Shown: positions 1 to 8,159, numbered from the stretch's first letter. The stretch: DNA of 12,590 nt from Verrucomicrobiales bacterium (GCA_007123195.1 SKLO01000660.1:1-12590), one strand, 5' to 3'. The notes: generated by a model from the letters alone, not told the origin. Numbers and translations are program-made.

Positions 1-40
1 CATTGGCAACGGCAGACAGGAATGTCTGCCTGCACTCTGG
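1..40 (+). repeat. Short interspersed repeat with palindromic core, copy 1 (family B)
   Basis: The core at 11-30 is an 8-base inverted repeat, GGCAGACA and TGTCTGCC, around a GGAA loop. All 40 bases recur, as an exact reverse complement, at 11884-11923. A degenerate copy in the same orientation as this one lies at 12019-12053. The element is cut by the window edge, so its left limit is unknown. It is intergenic, small and carries no gene. It resembles a REP- or MITE-like repeat, but no mobilising protein is visible. Confidence 0.85.
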
Positions 41-161
41 GCCGCAAAATCGGGCGGTGCGCCAAAGGCCGTTGCCAGAACGGGGCGTCGCACGAATAGT
101 TCGGGAATGGAAGGATCCCTTGCCTGTCTGGCTGTCGGAGCCGGCGGATTTCATGGGCTGT

Positions 162-177
162 CCCCCGGCGACGGGGG
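162..177 (+). promoter_or_regulatory. GNRA-tetraloop hairpin just before the VWA gene start
   Basis: CCCCCG (162-167) and CGGGGG (172-177) form a perfect 6-base-pair stem closed by the loop GCGA, a GNRA tetraloop. It ends 10 bases before the chosen ATG at 188. The G-run that could act as a ribosome-binding site lies in the 3' arm of the stem. The hairpin is visible in the sequence. A role in lowering translation is inference. Confidence 0.4.
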
Positions 178-187
178 CGGGTCATGG

Positions 188-2833
188 ATGATTCCATTGG
201 CGCTGGGGTTGGACTGGCAGCAGCCCTGGTGGCTGGCACTGGCCCTGCCGGCGCTGTTGTGGCTGCTTTGGGTGGACGCGCGCTCGCAGCACCCGATGGG
301 CGAGGGTCGGCGGCGGGCGCTGCTGGTCACGCGGGCGCTGCTGGTGGCGCTCGGCCTGGCCGCGCTGGCGGGGCCGGCGCGGGAGTTGCGCAGCGACCGG
401 CAGGCGGTGGTGATGGTGCTGGATCACTCGCTGAGCATGGGGCAGGAGGGACTGGAGCGGGTGCTGGCCACCGCGCGCGAACTGGAGCAGCAGCTGCCCC
501 CGGGCGTGGATCTCGGGTTTGTCGCTGCCGGGGCCGGGGCCGAAGTGATGGCGCCCCCCGGCACCACCAGCGCGGAGGATCTGGAGCCGTGGACCGATTG
601 GATGGAGCAATCCGGCGGCCAGACCGATCTGGCGGCGGCGCTGCGATTGGCGGGCGGGCTGTTTCCAGCCGGCACGTCGCGCCATGTGGTACTGGTCACT
701 GATGGGCTTGAAACCCGTGGCAACCTGCGGGCGGCGGCGGCCGAGGCGGGGGTGAGGGGCGTCAGCGTGCACGCGGTGCCGGTGGCGGGCGAGACCCGGC
801 CGGACGCCAGGATCACGGCGGTGACCCCCTCGCAGGCGCGGCTGCACGAGGGCGCCGCGCTGGCAATCCGGGTCGGCTTGGAGAGTTCGATCGAGGGCGA
901 GGGCCGGCTGCGGTTGTTTGAGAACGGGCTGGAGGTGGAGAGCCGGCCGCTGGCGCTGCGTGCGGGCGAGGCGCGCGAGGAGGTGTTCCGGCGCACGCCG
1001 GACCAGCGCAACGTGTATCATTACCGGGCGGTGCTGGAGGACGTCGAGGGAGATTCGATTGCCGACAACAACGAGGGCCTGGCGGTGGTCGACGTGCGCG
1101 GCAAACCGGTGATCCTGTTGATCGAGGGCGAGGACGGCGAGGCCCGCTACCTGGTCGAGGCGATGGCCCGGGAGGGCATCCGGCTGGAAACGCGCCCGGC
1201 GCAGGCGTTGCCGCGCGAACCCTCCGAGTTGGCCGGCTTTGACGCCGTGATCCTGTCCGACGTGCCGGCCAGCAGGTTGAGCGAGGCCTCGATGGCGGCG
1301 CTGCGCGATTATGTCGACAAGCTGGGCGGCGGTCTGGTGATGATCGGCGGCCACCAGTCGTTCGGCGTGGGCGGTTATGTGCAGACGCCGATCGAGGATG
1401 TGCTGCCGGTCAAACTGCAGGCGCCGGACCAGGAGGAGCAGCAATCGGCGGCGCTGGCGATTGTGGTCGACCGGTCCGGCTCGATGGCGGGCGAGCGACT
1501 GGAGTTCTGCAAGCTCGCCGCCGCCGGGGTGGTGGAGTTGCTCAGTCGCAAGGATTACGTGGGGGTGTATGCGTTCGACACCGAGGCCTACACCATCGTG
1601 CCGATGACCCGGGTGACCTCGACCGGGGCGATCATCAGCCAGATCAACACGCTGACGGCCGGCGGCGGCACCAACATGTATCCCGGCATGGTGCGCGCGC
1701 GGGAGGAACTCAATCAGGTCAACGCGCGGCTCAAGCACATGATCGTGCTGGGCGACGGCCAGACGGCCGGCACCGGTTACGAAGCGCTGGCGGCGCAGTG
1801 TCAGGCCGAGGGCATCACGGTGTCGACGGTGTCGGTGGGCGAAGGTTCATGGGTGGCGATGATGCAGGCGATCGCCGCGGCCGGCGGCGGGCAGGGCTAC
1901 GTGACCACCGACGCCTCCAGCATCACCCGCATTTTCACCCAGGACACCCTGACCCACACCGGGCGCATGATCCGCGAGCAACCGTTCGAGCCGGAAAAGG
2001 TCGAGCGCCACCCGATGCTGGCGGACTGGGACGACTTCGACGCGCCGCCGCTGCTGGGTTACGTCAAGACAATCCGCAAGCCGACCGCACAGGTGCCGTT
2101 GGTGACCGACCTCGGCGACCCGCTGCTGGCCCACTGGCGCTATGGACTGGGCAAGGTGACGGCGTTCACGTCCGACGCCAAGTCGCGCTGGGCATCGTTG
2201 TGGGTGGCCGGCTGGCCTGGTTACGGCAAGCTGTGGGCGCAGGTGCTGCGCGAAACCGCGCGCCCACCACAGGGGCGCAACATGGACCTGCGCTACGAGT
2301 GGGATGGCGAATGGGCGGAACTGACGGTCGACCTGCTGGAGGACGCCGGCACCCGGCGCGACGCGGCACGGGTGGAGGCCGACGTGTATTTCGTGGGCGC
2401 GGGCCGCGGGCAGGCGGGCTCCGGCGGGGCGATGGAGCCGCTGGTGACGCTGGAACTGCCGCAACGCGGCCCGGGACTTTACCGCGCCGGATTCCGGCCG
2501 GACCAACCGGGCATGTATTTGATCCGCGCCCGCGCCGGCGCGCAGATGGTGTCGGCCGGCCTGGTGCACCAGCCCTCGGCCGAGGCCGCCACCGGGATGG
2601 TCGACGATGCCCTGCTGGCGGAGGTGGCGGCGATCACCGGTGGCGGGTTGATCGATCCGGCGGCGCCGCAATTCGTGCCGGCCGGTCAAAGCGTGGCCGA
2701 CTACCGCGAGTTGCGCCCGTGGCTGCTGGGGGCGTTCCTGTTGCTCCTGCTGGCGGACGTGATGATCCGCCGCTGGGAGCATGTGCGCGGCGTGGCCGGA
2801 ATGCTGCGGCTGACCCCGGCGCGGCCGGGTTGA
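188..2833 (+). CDS. Membrane-anchored protein with two VWA domains and a glutamine amidotransferase-like domain
   Basis: The predicted product is 881 residues. Two N-terminal membrane segments (about 13-29 and 44-62) are followed by a first VWA domain with a DxSxS metal site (D79, S81, S83; T146 and D172 fit the other ligand positions). An amidotransferase-like fold covers about 307-405. A second VWA domain follows, with DRSGS at 428-432, T495 and D523. A C-terminal membrane helix lies near 844-860. Most of the chain should therefore face one side of the membrane between anchors. The amidotransferase-like part has no GxCxG nucleophile elbow (its equivalent reads MIGGHQSFG), so it is probably not catalytic. 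Proteins of this layout are common in PVC bacteria, often near MoxR ATPase, DUF58 and BatA-like genes; none is visible here. The ATG at 188 was preferred over that at 107 because the membrane segment follows it directly. The exact role is unknown. Metal-dependent protein binding is the safest family-level inference. Confidence 0.9.
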   Translation: MIPLALGLDWQQPWWLALALPALLWLLWVDARSQHPMGEGRRRALLVTRALLVALGLAALAGPARELRSDRQAVVMVLDHSLSMGQEGLERVLATARELEQQLPPGVDLGFVAAGAGAEVMAPPGTTSAEDLEPWTDWMEQSGGQTDLAAALRLAGGLFPAGTSRHVVLVTDGLETRGNLRAAAAEAGVRGVSVHAVPVAGETRPDARITAVTPSQARLHEGAALAIRVGLESSIEGEGRLRLFENGLEVESRPLALRAGEAREEVFRRTPDQRNVYHYRAVLEDVEGDSIADNNEGLAVVDVRGKPVILLIEGEDGEARYLVEAMAREGIRLETRPAQALPREPSELAGFDAVILSDVPASRLSEASMAALRDYVDKLGGGLVMIGGHQSFGVGGYVQTPIEDVLPVKLQAPDQEEQQSAALAIVVDRSGSMAGERLEFCKLAAAGVVELLSRKDYVGVYAFDTEAYTIVPMTRVTSTGAIISQINTLTAGGGTNMYPGMVRAREELNQVNARLKHMIVLGDGQTAGTGYEALAAQCQAEGITVSTVSVGEGSWVAMMQAIAAAGGGQGYVTTDASSITRIFTQDTLTHTGRMIREQPFEPEKVERHPMLADWDDFDAPPLLGYVKTIRKPTAQVPLVTDLGDPLLAHWRYGLGKVTAFTSDAKSRWASLWVAGWPGYGKLWAQVLRETARPPQGRNMDLRYEWDGEWAELTVDLLEDAGTRRDAARVEADVYFVGAGRGQAGSGGAMEPLVTLELPQRGPGLYRAGFRPDQPGMYLIRARAGAQMVSAGLVHQPSAEAATGMVDDALLAEVAAITGGGLIDPAAPQFVPAGQSVADYRELRPWLLGAFLLLLLADVMIRRWEHVRGVAGMLRLTPARPG

Positions 2834-2886
2834 TCCCCCAGGCCACGAGTTATGGTGGCAACGGCGGCGATGGGGACCACCCCCGG

Positions 2887-3717
2887 TCAGCGGTCGGCCC
2901 CGCCCTGACCCCGGGACATTTCCCGGCCCGGGTCCCGCTGCGGGGCTTCGGCCCGATGCAGGCAGTTCAGGCAATACTCGTCGCCGTTGGCCGCCACGCG
3001 GAACTCCATGTGTTCATCCTCGCGCTCGGTGATGCTGCACTCGACACATCGGTGGAAGGTGTCGTTCTCCAGCGCGGTCTGGAGTTGAAACTCCCGGCGG
3101 CGCGCGCTGGCCTTGGCTTCGCTGGCCACGGAGCGAACCATGGCGGGCAGGACGAACACGGCAAAGGGCAGCAGCGAGGCGACCACGGTCATTCGCAAGG
3201 CTGCCGGACCGCCCCAGAAATACAGCAGGCAGGTCAGGGCCGCGATCCATCCCACCCACTTCATCTTGATCGGAATCACCAGCATCAACATGATGGTGTG
3301 GTTCGGAAACAAACCCGCAAAGGCCATGATCAGGCCCGACTTGACGAACAGCCCGACCCCGGGCGCGTCGAACAGGTAGTTGGCCCAGAACATGGCGACC
3401 ACAACGGTCAGCAGGTAGAGGTTGACCTTGAACGCCCCCCAGGCCTGCTCCAGGCCCTCGCCGATGAACCACAGGAACAACACGGCGATGATGGTGAGAA
3501 TGCCCCCGCCCATCGGGATGAACAAAAAGGTCACCAACCGCCACACCTCCCCCTGAAGGATCGCCGGAGCGCTGAGTCTCAGCGCCTCATAGAGGTGGGG
3601 GTTGATCATCAGCAGCAGCCACATCAGCCCCTGGAAGCCGGCCATGATCCGGATCGCATGCGGAATGGCAAAACGACCGAGCCGACGTTCCAGCCGATTG
3701 ATGATCGGAGAGTCCAT
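2887..3717 (-). CDS. Rhomboid-fold membrane protein, probably not proteolytic, with C-terminal paired-CxxC module
   Basis: The product is 276 residues with about six hydrophobic segments (roughly 24-40, 62-85, 98-117, 128-149, 153-167 and 174-195). The rhomboid-type signature WR (59-60) followed by LWFIGEGLEQAWG (82-94) is clear. The HxxxN-type motif after WR is replaced by IPMGGGILT. Where active rhomboids have GxSG, I see only KSG (126-128) in a different setting. This points to a rhomboid pseudoprotease or derlin-like protein. The soluble tail carries C224-x2-C227 and C249-x2-C252, suited to binding one zinc ion. The ATG at 3717 was chosen because the conserved region begins soon after it, and GAGG lies about 11 bases upstream. 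An upstream extension to 3855 would add an unlikely non-hydrophobic leader. The gene converges on the VWA gene with 53 bases between stops and diverges from dprA. Substrate or partner is unknown. Confidence 0.8.
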   Translation of the reverse strand: MDSPIINRLERRLGRFAIPHAIRIMAGFQGLMWLLLMINPHLYEALRLSAPAILQGEVWRLVTFLFIPMGGGILTIIAVLFLWFIGEGLEQAWGAFKVNLYLLTVVVAMFWANYLFDAPGVGLFVKSGLIMAFAGLFPNHTIMLMLVIPIKMKWVGWIAALTCLLYFWGGPAALRMTVVASLLPFAVFVLPAMVRSVASEAKASARRREFQLQTALENDTFHRCVECSITEREDEHMEFRVAANGDEYCLNCLHRAEAPQRDPGREMSRGQGGADR

Positions 3718-3888
3718 CCGGCAACCAACCTCAAGGCACCGCCGGATGCCAGCGGATTGTGCCCCGCCGCCAAGCATGACCCGCCCCGCGGAACCTGGCC
3801 GGTCCATCTTGGCGTTGCAATCCCCCGCCCCGCTGGCCAAACTGGCCGTCACCACCCTCGCGCCGACGCTCCCTCAACCGCACCCCGC

Positions 3889-3912
3889 CCCACCAGTCCA
3901 CCAGCCCACCAG
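3889..3912 (+). repeat. Three tandem 8-base units upstream of dprA
   Basis: Three consecutive units of YCCACCAG (CCCACCAG, TCCACCAG, CCCACCAG) end 25 bases before the dprA ATG. They lie in the 220-base divergent gap between the rhomboid-like gene and dprA, in a stretch rich in C and poor in G. No promoter was convincing in this gap. The repeat could change in copy number by slippage; any effect on dprA is speculative. Confidence 0.6.
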
Positions 3913-3937
3913 CCATCCGGTCCGCAGTCCCTGTCCC

Positions 3938-5269
3938 ATGACCGCCACCGACGCCTATCTCGTCCTCAACCTGCTGCCCGGCATCGGGCCGGTCCGGGTC
4001 GCACGCCTGTTGCGACGGTTCGGCAGCCCGCAATCAGTGCTGCAGCAACCGGCCGGAGTCCTGCAACAGGTCTCCGGTTGTGGCGCCGAAACCGCCACCG
4101 TGATCGCTGGCTGGCGGCAATCGATCGATCTCGACCGCGAGCACCGTCGCATCCGCGAGACCGGCGTCACCGTGCTCACCCCGGCCGACGACGATTACCC
4201 GGCGCCGTTGCGGGAAATGATCGATGGCCCGCTGGTGCTCTACGTGATGGGTCAATTGACCGCCGCCGACGCCCGCGCGGTGGCGGTCGTGGGCTCGCGC
4301 CGCACCACCAACTACGGCGTCCAGTCGGCGCGTCGCCTCTCATTCCAGCTCGCCGGCGCCGGCATGACCGTGATCAGCGGCCTGGCGCGGGGCATTGACA
4401 CCGCCGCTCACGAAGGCGCACTGGCCGCCAATGGCCGCACGGTCGCGGTCATCGGCTCCGGTTTGGGCCAGCTCTACCCGCCCGAGAACCAGGCGCTGGC
4501 CGAACGCATCGCCGCCAATGGCGCGGTGGTCACCGAGTTCCCGATCGATTACCCGCCTGACAAGCAGAGTTTCCCCCTGCGCAACCGCATCGTCGCCGGC
4601 TGGGCGCTCGGCACCCTGGTGGTCGAGGCCCCGGGGCGCAGCGGCGCGTTGATCACCGCCAACCAGGCGCTCGACTACGGGCGCAACGTCTACGCCGTGC
4701 CGGGACCGATCGACCGCCCCAGCTCCCTCGGCGCCAACCGCCTGATCCAGGAGGGCGCCCGGCTGGTCATGGACGCGGCCGACATCGTCGACGACCTCAG
4801 CCAGCTGCTGCCGCCGCAGCGGGCGCACCGCCGTCCGGCGGGCCGGCAGCCGGGCGCCATCCCCAGCGAGGCCATGGTGCACACCCGCGAGCAACGGCAA
4901 CAGCGCGGCCCGCGACGACGGGTGATCAAGCCGGCCCCGACCCCGGCCGCCGACGGCGAGGCCGCTGCGGCCGCATCATTGCCCGACTCCACCCCGCCCG
5001 AACCCCCGCTTGTCGTTCAGGGCCTGCTGCCGGTGGCGCAGGTCCAACCGGCCCCGCCTCCCCCGCCGCCGCCGGTCCTGACCGCCGCCGAACAGACCCT
5101 GCTCGATCTGCTCGGCGACGACGAACGCCACCTCGACGAACTGATCCACAGCAGCGGTCTGGCCGGCTCGGTGGTGCTGGCCAATCTGACCCGATTGGAG
5201 ATGAAGCGCCTCGCCCGGCAACTCCCCGGCAAGCACTTCGTCCGCGGCCCGGCCGCGCCGCCGGCTTGA
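3938..5269 (+). CDS. dprA: DNA-processing protein DprA (Smf family)
   Basis: DprA binds incoming single-stranded DNA in the cytoplasm during natural transformation and loads RecA on it. The predicted product is 443 residues. The N-terminus (about 1-60) has a helix-hairpin-helix-like stretch, LLPGIGPVRVARLL. The Rossmann-type core runs from about 95 to 290 and contains the hallmark motifs VVGSR (117-121), SGLARGID (147-154), GSGLGQLYPPEN (173-184) and FPLRNRIVAG (212-221). A low-complexity linker at about 295-382 is rich in Ala, Arg and Pro, including a run of seven prolines. A C-terminal winged helix (about 383-436) matches the DprA DML1-like domain. The reading frame is open upstream to 3602, but that part overlaps the opposite-strand gene. 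The ATG at 3938, just before the conserved N-terminus, is therefore preferred. There is no Shine-Dalgarno sequence; the ATG follows CTGTCCC. topB starts 213 bases downstream. Presence of dprA alone does not prove competence. Confidence 0.95.
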   Translation: MTATDAYLVLNLLPGIGPVRVARLLRRFGSPQSVLQQPAGVLQQVSGCGAETATVIAGWRQSIDLDREHRRIRETGVTVLTPADDDYPAPLREMIDGPLVLYVMGQLTAADARAVAVVGSRRTTNYGVQSARRLSFQLAGAGMTVISGLARGIDTAAHEGALAANGRTVAVIGSGLGQLYPPENQALAERIAANGAVVTEFPIDYPPDKQSFPLRNRIVAGWALGTLVVEAPGRSGALITANQALDYGRNVYAVPGPIDRPSSLGANRLIQEGARLVMDAADIVDDLSQLLPPQRAHRRPAGRQPGAIPSEAMVHTREQRQQRGPRRRVIKPAPTPAADGEAAAAASLPDSTPPEPPLVVQGLLPVAQVQPAPPPPPPPVLTAAEQTLLDLLGDDERHLDELIHSSGLAGSVVLANLTRLEMKRLARQLPGKHFVRGPAAPPA

Positions 5270-5482
5270 AAACCGGCCGCACGCCCCCACCCGGCACCGG
5301 CACCCGATCGACAGTTTCACGTCGCGGGCCTTGACAACCTGCCGGTTCGGAGGCGACAGCAGCAGGCAACGTCACCGGTCCCTCCCGTCCCACGGGCCCC
5401 CCGGCTCGCCGTCACGCCGCCGAAACCAGGCGTCCACCGGCATCCGTTCCAGTCTTACCGCGCCCATCGCGCCTGCACCACC

Positions 5483-8086
5483 ATGGGAAAGTCCCTCATC
5501 ATCGCCGAAAAACCCAGCGTCGCCACCGACCTCGTCCGGGTGTTGTCGAAAGACCCCAAGGTCGGCGCCTTCTCCAAAGAGAAGGACTACTTTGAAAGCG
5601 ACCACTACATCGTCTCCTCGGCCATCGGCCATCTGGTCGAGCTGGCCCTGCCCGGCTCCGACGGCAAGGGCCTGAAGTGGAAGATCGACAACCTGCCGAT
5701 CCTGCCCGAAGAATTCGAGCTGCAGCCGATCGAGCGCTCCGAGGCGCGGTTCAAGCTGCTGCGCCGGCTGATGCGGCGCAAGGACGTCACCGGACTGATC
5801 AACGCCTGCGATGCCGGCCGCGAGGGCGAACTGATCTTCCGCTACGTGGTCGCCGCCGCCAAGGTCGACAAGCCGGTCCGCCGCCTGTGGATGCAGTCCA
5901 TGACCCCGCAGGCCATCCGCGAGGCGTTCTCGAAACTGCGCCCCGGCGAGGAACTCCAACCCCTCTACGACGCCGCCATGTGCCGCTCGGAGAGCGACTG
6001 GCTGGTCGGCATCAACAGCACCCGCGCCCTGACCGCGTTCAACTCCCGCCACGGCGGCTTCAACCTGACCCCGGTCGGTCGCGTCCAGACCCCCACCCTC
6101 GCCATCCTGGTCAAACGCGAGCTTGAAATCCAGAAGTTCACACCGCGCGACTACTGGGAAGTCCACGCCGAATTCGGCGTCGAGGGCGGCAGCTACGCCG
6201 GGCGCTGGTTCCAGGAGGGATTCAAGAAACCCGCCGACAACGAGCACGCCCGCGCCGAACGCCTGTGGGAGCGCGCCCAGGCCGAGGCCGTCGTCGCCCG
6301 TTGCGAGGGCAAGACCGGCGTCGTAGAGGAGAAGAAAAAGCCCTCCAAACAAGCCGCGCCGCTGCTCTACGACCTCACCAGCCTCCAGCGCGAGGCCTCC
6401 AACCGCTTCGGCTTCTCCGCCGGCCGCACCCTGCAGCTGGCCCAGGCCCTCTACGAGCGCCACAAGGTGCTCACCTACCCGCGGACCGATTCGCGCTTCC
6501 TGCCCGACGACTACCTCGGCACCGTCAAGCGCACCATCGGCGGCTTCGCCGACCTCACCCCCGCCAAACTCGGCAGCTTCCCCTCCGACCTGGTCGACCA
6601 CGCCGAATTCGCCTTGAAACAAGGCTACGTCCGCCCCAACCGGCGCATCTTCGACAACAGCAAGGTCAGCGACCACTTCGCCATCATCCCCACCGGCCAG
6701 GTGCCCACCCGCAGCCTCGGCGAGGCCGAGCAGAAGCTCTTCGACATGGTCGCGCGCCGTTTCATCGCGGTGTTCTACCCGGCCGCCGAGTTCGAACTCA
6801 CCTCGCGCATCACCCGCGTCGGCGACGACGCGTTCAAGACCGACGGCAAGATTCTGGTCGTGGCAGGCTGGCAGGCGGTCTACGGCAAGCGCGCCCGCAG
6901 CAGCTCCGACGGCGATGACGACAAGACCCTGGTGGCGGTGAAACCCGGCGAACCCGCCGAGGTGCTCGAGATCGAGGTCCAGGACCTTGTCACCAAGCCG
7001 CCCCCGCGTTACACCGAGGCCACCCTGCTGTCGATGATGGAGGGCGCCGGCAAGCTGGTCGACGACGACGAACTGCGCAGCGCCATGTCCGACCGCGGCC
7101 TCGGCACCCCCGCCACCCGCGCCGCCATCATCGACGGCCTCATCAAGGACAAATACATCAATCGGGAAAAACGCGACCTGATCGCCACCGCCAAGGGCAT
7201 CCAGACCATCGGCGAACTCGAGGACATCGGCGTCGAGGTGCTGTCGTCACCGGAAATGACCGGCAACTGGGAGTTCAAGCTGCGCCAGATCCAACAGGGC
7301 GAGTTCGACCGCGACTCGTTCATGCGCGAGATCCGCCAGCTGACCACCGACATCGTCGAGCGCACCCGCAGCCACTTCAACACCGTCAAGAACCGCGTGC
7401 TGCCCGACCTCGAGGTCGACTGCCCGTCGTGCGGCGCGCGCCCGCTCAAGCAGGACGACCAGGGCTACCGCTGCCAGAACCCCGAGTGCCGCTTCCGCAT
7501 CTTCCGCACCATCGCCGGCCGCACCCTCACGGAACCTGAACTCAAGACCCTGCTCACCGAGCGCCTGGTCGGCCCGATCGAAGGCTTCCGCAGCCGCCGC
7601 GGCGCCCTGTTTTCGGCCGTGCTGGAACTCAGGCAGGACGACAAGGGCAAACTCGCCGCCGGCTTCGTGTTCGACAAGGATCCCGCCGACGAACTGACCG
7701 CCGCCGACCTCGGCGACGAGCAGTTCGTCTGCGAGGCACCCGACAACCGCGGCCGCATCTACGCCACCGAAACCTCCTACGTCTGCCTGCGGCCCGACGG
7801 CAAGACCATCGACGACAAGCTCAGGCTCCCGCGCGAACTGTGCAAATTCCAGCTGTCGCCCGAGCAGGCCCGCAAGTTCTTCACCGAGGGCAAAACCGAC
7901 CTGATCGACAAGTTCATCTCCAAGCGCGGCCGCCCGTTCTCAGCCAGATTGGCGCTCGACCTCGAGGGCAAGCGCCTGATCCAGTGGGAATTCCCGCCGC
8001 GCGAAAAGAAGGATCCCGCCACCAAAAAGGCCGCCACCAAGAAAAAACGCAGCGCCAAGAAGAAAACCGCCCGCCGGTCCGGCTGA
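5483..8086 (+). CDS. topB: DNA topoisomerase III (type IA) with extended C-terminus
   Basis: Type IA topoisomerases cut one DNA strand through a tyrosine link and pass another through, relaxing negative supercoils and decatenating DNA. The 867-residue product opens with a Toprim domain: E9 in AEKPS, then DAGREGELI at 110-118. This is the variant with Gly in place of the second Asp of DxD, as in many TopB proteins. The catalytic tyrosine is Y332 in TYPRTDS (331-337). A zinc module has C647, C650, C664 and C669. It is followed by two topoisomerase C-terminal repeat-like modules (about 672-730 and 748-835) and a Lys/Arg-rich tail (about 838-867). The protein is much longer than E. coli TopB (653 residues), mainly at the C-terminus. 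The ATG at 5483 precedes MGKSLIIAEKPS, the expected N-terminus; the upstream CACCACC holds no ribosome-binding site. It follows dprA. The oxidoreductase start remnant begins only 14 bases after its stop. Confidence 0.95.
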   Translation: MGKSLIIAEKPSVATDLVRVLSKDPKVGAFSKEKDYFESDHYIVSSAIGHLVELALPGSDGKGLKWKIDNLPILPEEFELQPIERSEARFKLLRRLMRRKDVTGLINACDAGREGELIFRYVVAAAKVDKPVRRLWMQSMTPQAIREAFSKLRPGEELQPLYDAAMCRSESDWLVGINSTRALTAFNSRHGGFNLTPVGRVQTPTLAILVKRELEIQKFTPRDYWEVHAEFGVEGGSYAGRWFQEGFKKPADNEHARAERLWERAQAEAVVARCEGKTGVVEEKKKPSKQAAPLLYDLTSLQREASNRFGFSAGRTLQLAQALYERHKVLTYPRTDSRFLPDDYLGTVKRTIGGFADLTPAKLGSFPSDLVDHAEFALKQGYVRPNRRIFDNSKVSDHFAIIPTGQVPTRSLGEAEQKLFDMVARRFIAVFYPAAEFELTSRITRVGDDAFKTDGKILVVAGWQAVYGKRARSSSDGDDDKTLVAVKPGEPAEVLEIEVQDLVTKPPPRYTEATLLSMMEGAGKLVDDDELRSAMSDRGLGTPATRAAIIDGLIKDKYINREKRDLIATAKGIQTIGELEDIGVEVLSSPEMTGNWEFKLRQIQQGEFDRDSFMREIRQLTTDIVERTRSHFNTVKNRVLPDLEVDCPSCGARPLKQDDQGYRCQNPECRFRIFRTIAGRTLTEPELKTLLTERLVGPIEGFRSRRGALFSAVLELRQDDKGKLAAGFVFDKDPADELTAADLGDEQFVCEAPDNRGRIYATETSYVCLRPDGKTIDDKLRLPRELCKFQLSPEQARKFFTEGKTDLIDKFISKRGRPFSARLALDLEGKRLIQWEFPPREKKDPATKKAATKKKRSAKKKTARRSG

Positions 8087-8097
8087 CGGTCCCCACC

Positions 8098-8159
8098 TCC
8101 ATGCATGACGTCATCGTCGTCGGTGCCGGCATCGCCGGCCTCACCGAGCGCGGCCACCG
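8098..8159 (+). pseudogene. Truncated duplicate of the oxidoreductase gene start
   Basis: These 62 bases match 8810-8889, the start of the intact oxidoreductase gene, with no mismatch and one 18-base gap. The remnant keeps the ATG (8101) and the codons for MHDVIVVGAGIAGLT, then skips six codons and continues with ERGHR. Identity stops at 8159. After that the frame stays open to 8310 but reads unrelated residues through the antitoxin region. The missing 18 bases lie between two copies of CCTCACC in the intact gene (8851-8857 and 8869-8875), which fits a slippage deletion after loss of function. The ATG is 14 bases after the topB stop, so this position may be the ancestral junction with topB. 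It cannot encode a working FAD enzyme. Confidence 0.85.

Noticed and set aside
3..191. 62-codon frame at the window start
   Set aside because: It begins inside the family B repeat and shows no protein-like pattern.
182..1738. 518-codon minus-strand frame opposite the VWA gene
   Set aside because: It is rich in Arg, His and Gln without domains; the plus-strand frame carries clear VWA motifs.
2885..2910. GGTCAG/CTGACC stem between the convergent VWA and rhomboid-like genes
   Set aside because: It is six base pairs with a 14-base loop, overlaps the coding end and has no T-run; too weak to call a terminator.
3602..3937. Upstream extension of dprA
   Set aside because: It would overlap the rhomboid-like gene and its own upstream region; the conserved DprA N-terminus starts at 3938.
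1798..4398. 866-codon plus-strand frame
   Set aside because: It runs out of frame through the VWA gene, antisense through the rhomboid-like gene and into dprA, with no family features.
5331..5359. TTGACA at 5331-5336 as a topB promoter
   Set aside because: At a 17-base spacing the -10 position is CGACAG, so there is no second half.
5372..6676. 434-codon minus-strand frame opposite topB
   Set aside because: It is a shadow of topB codon bias; no motifs.
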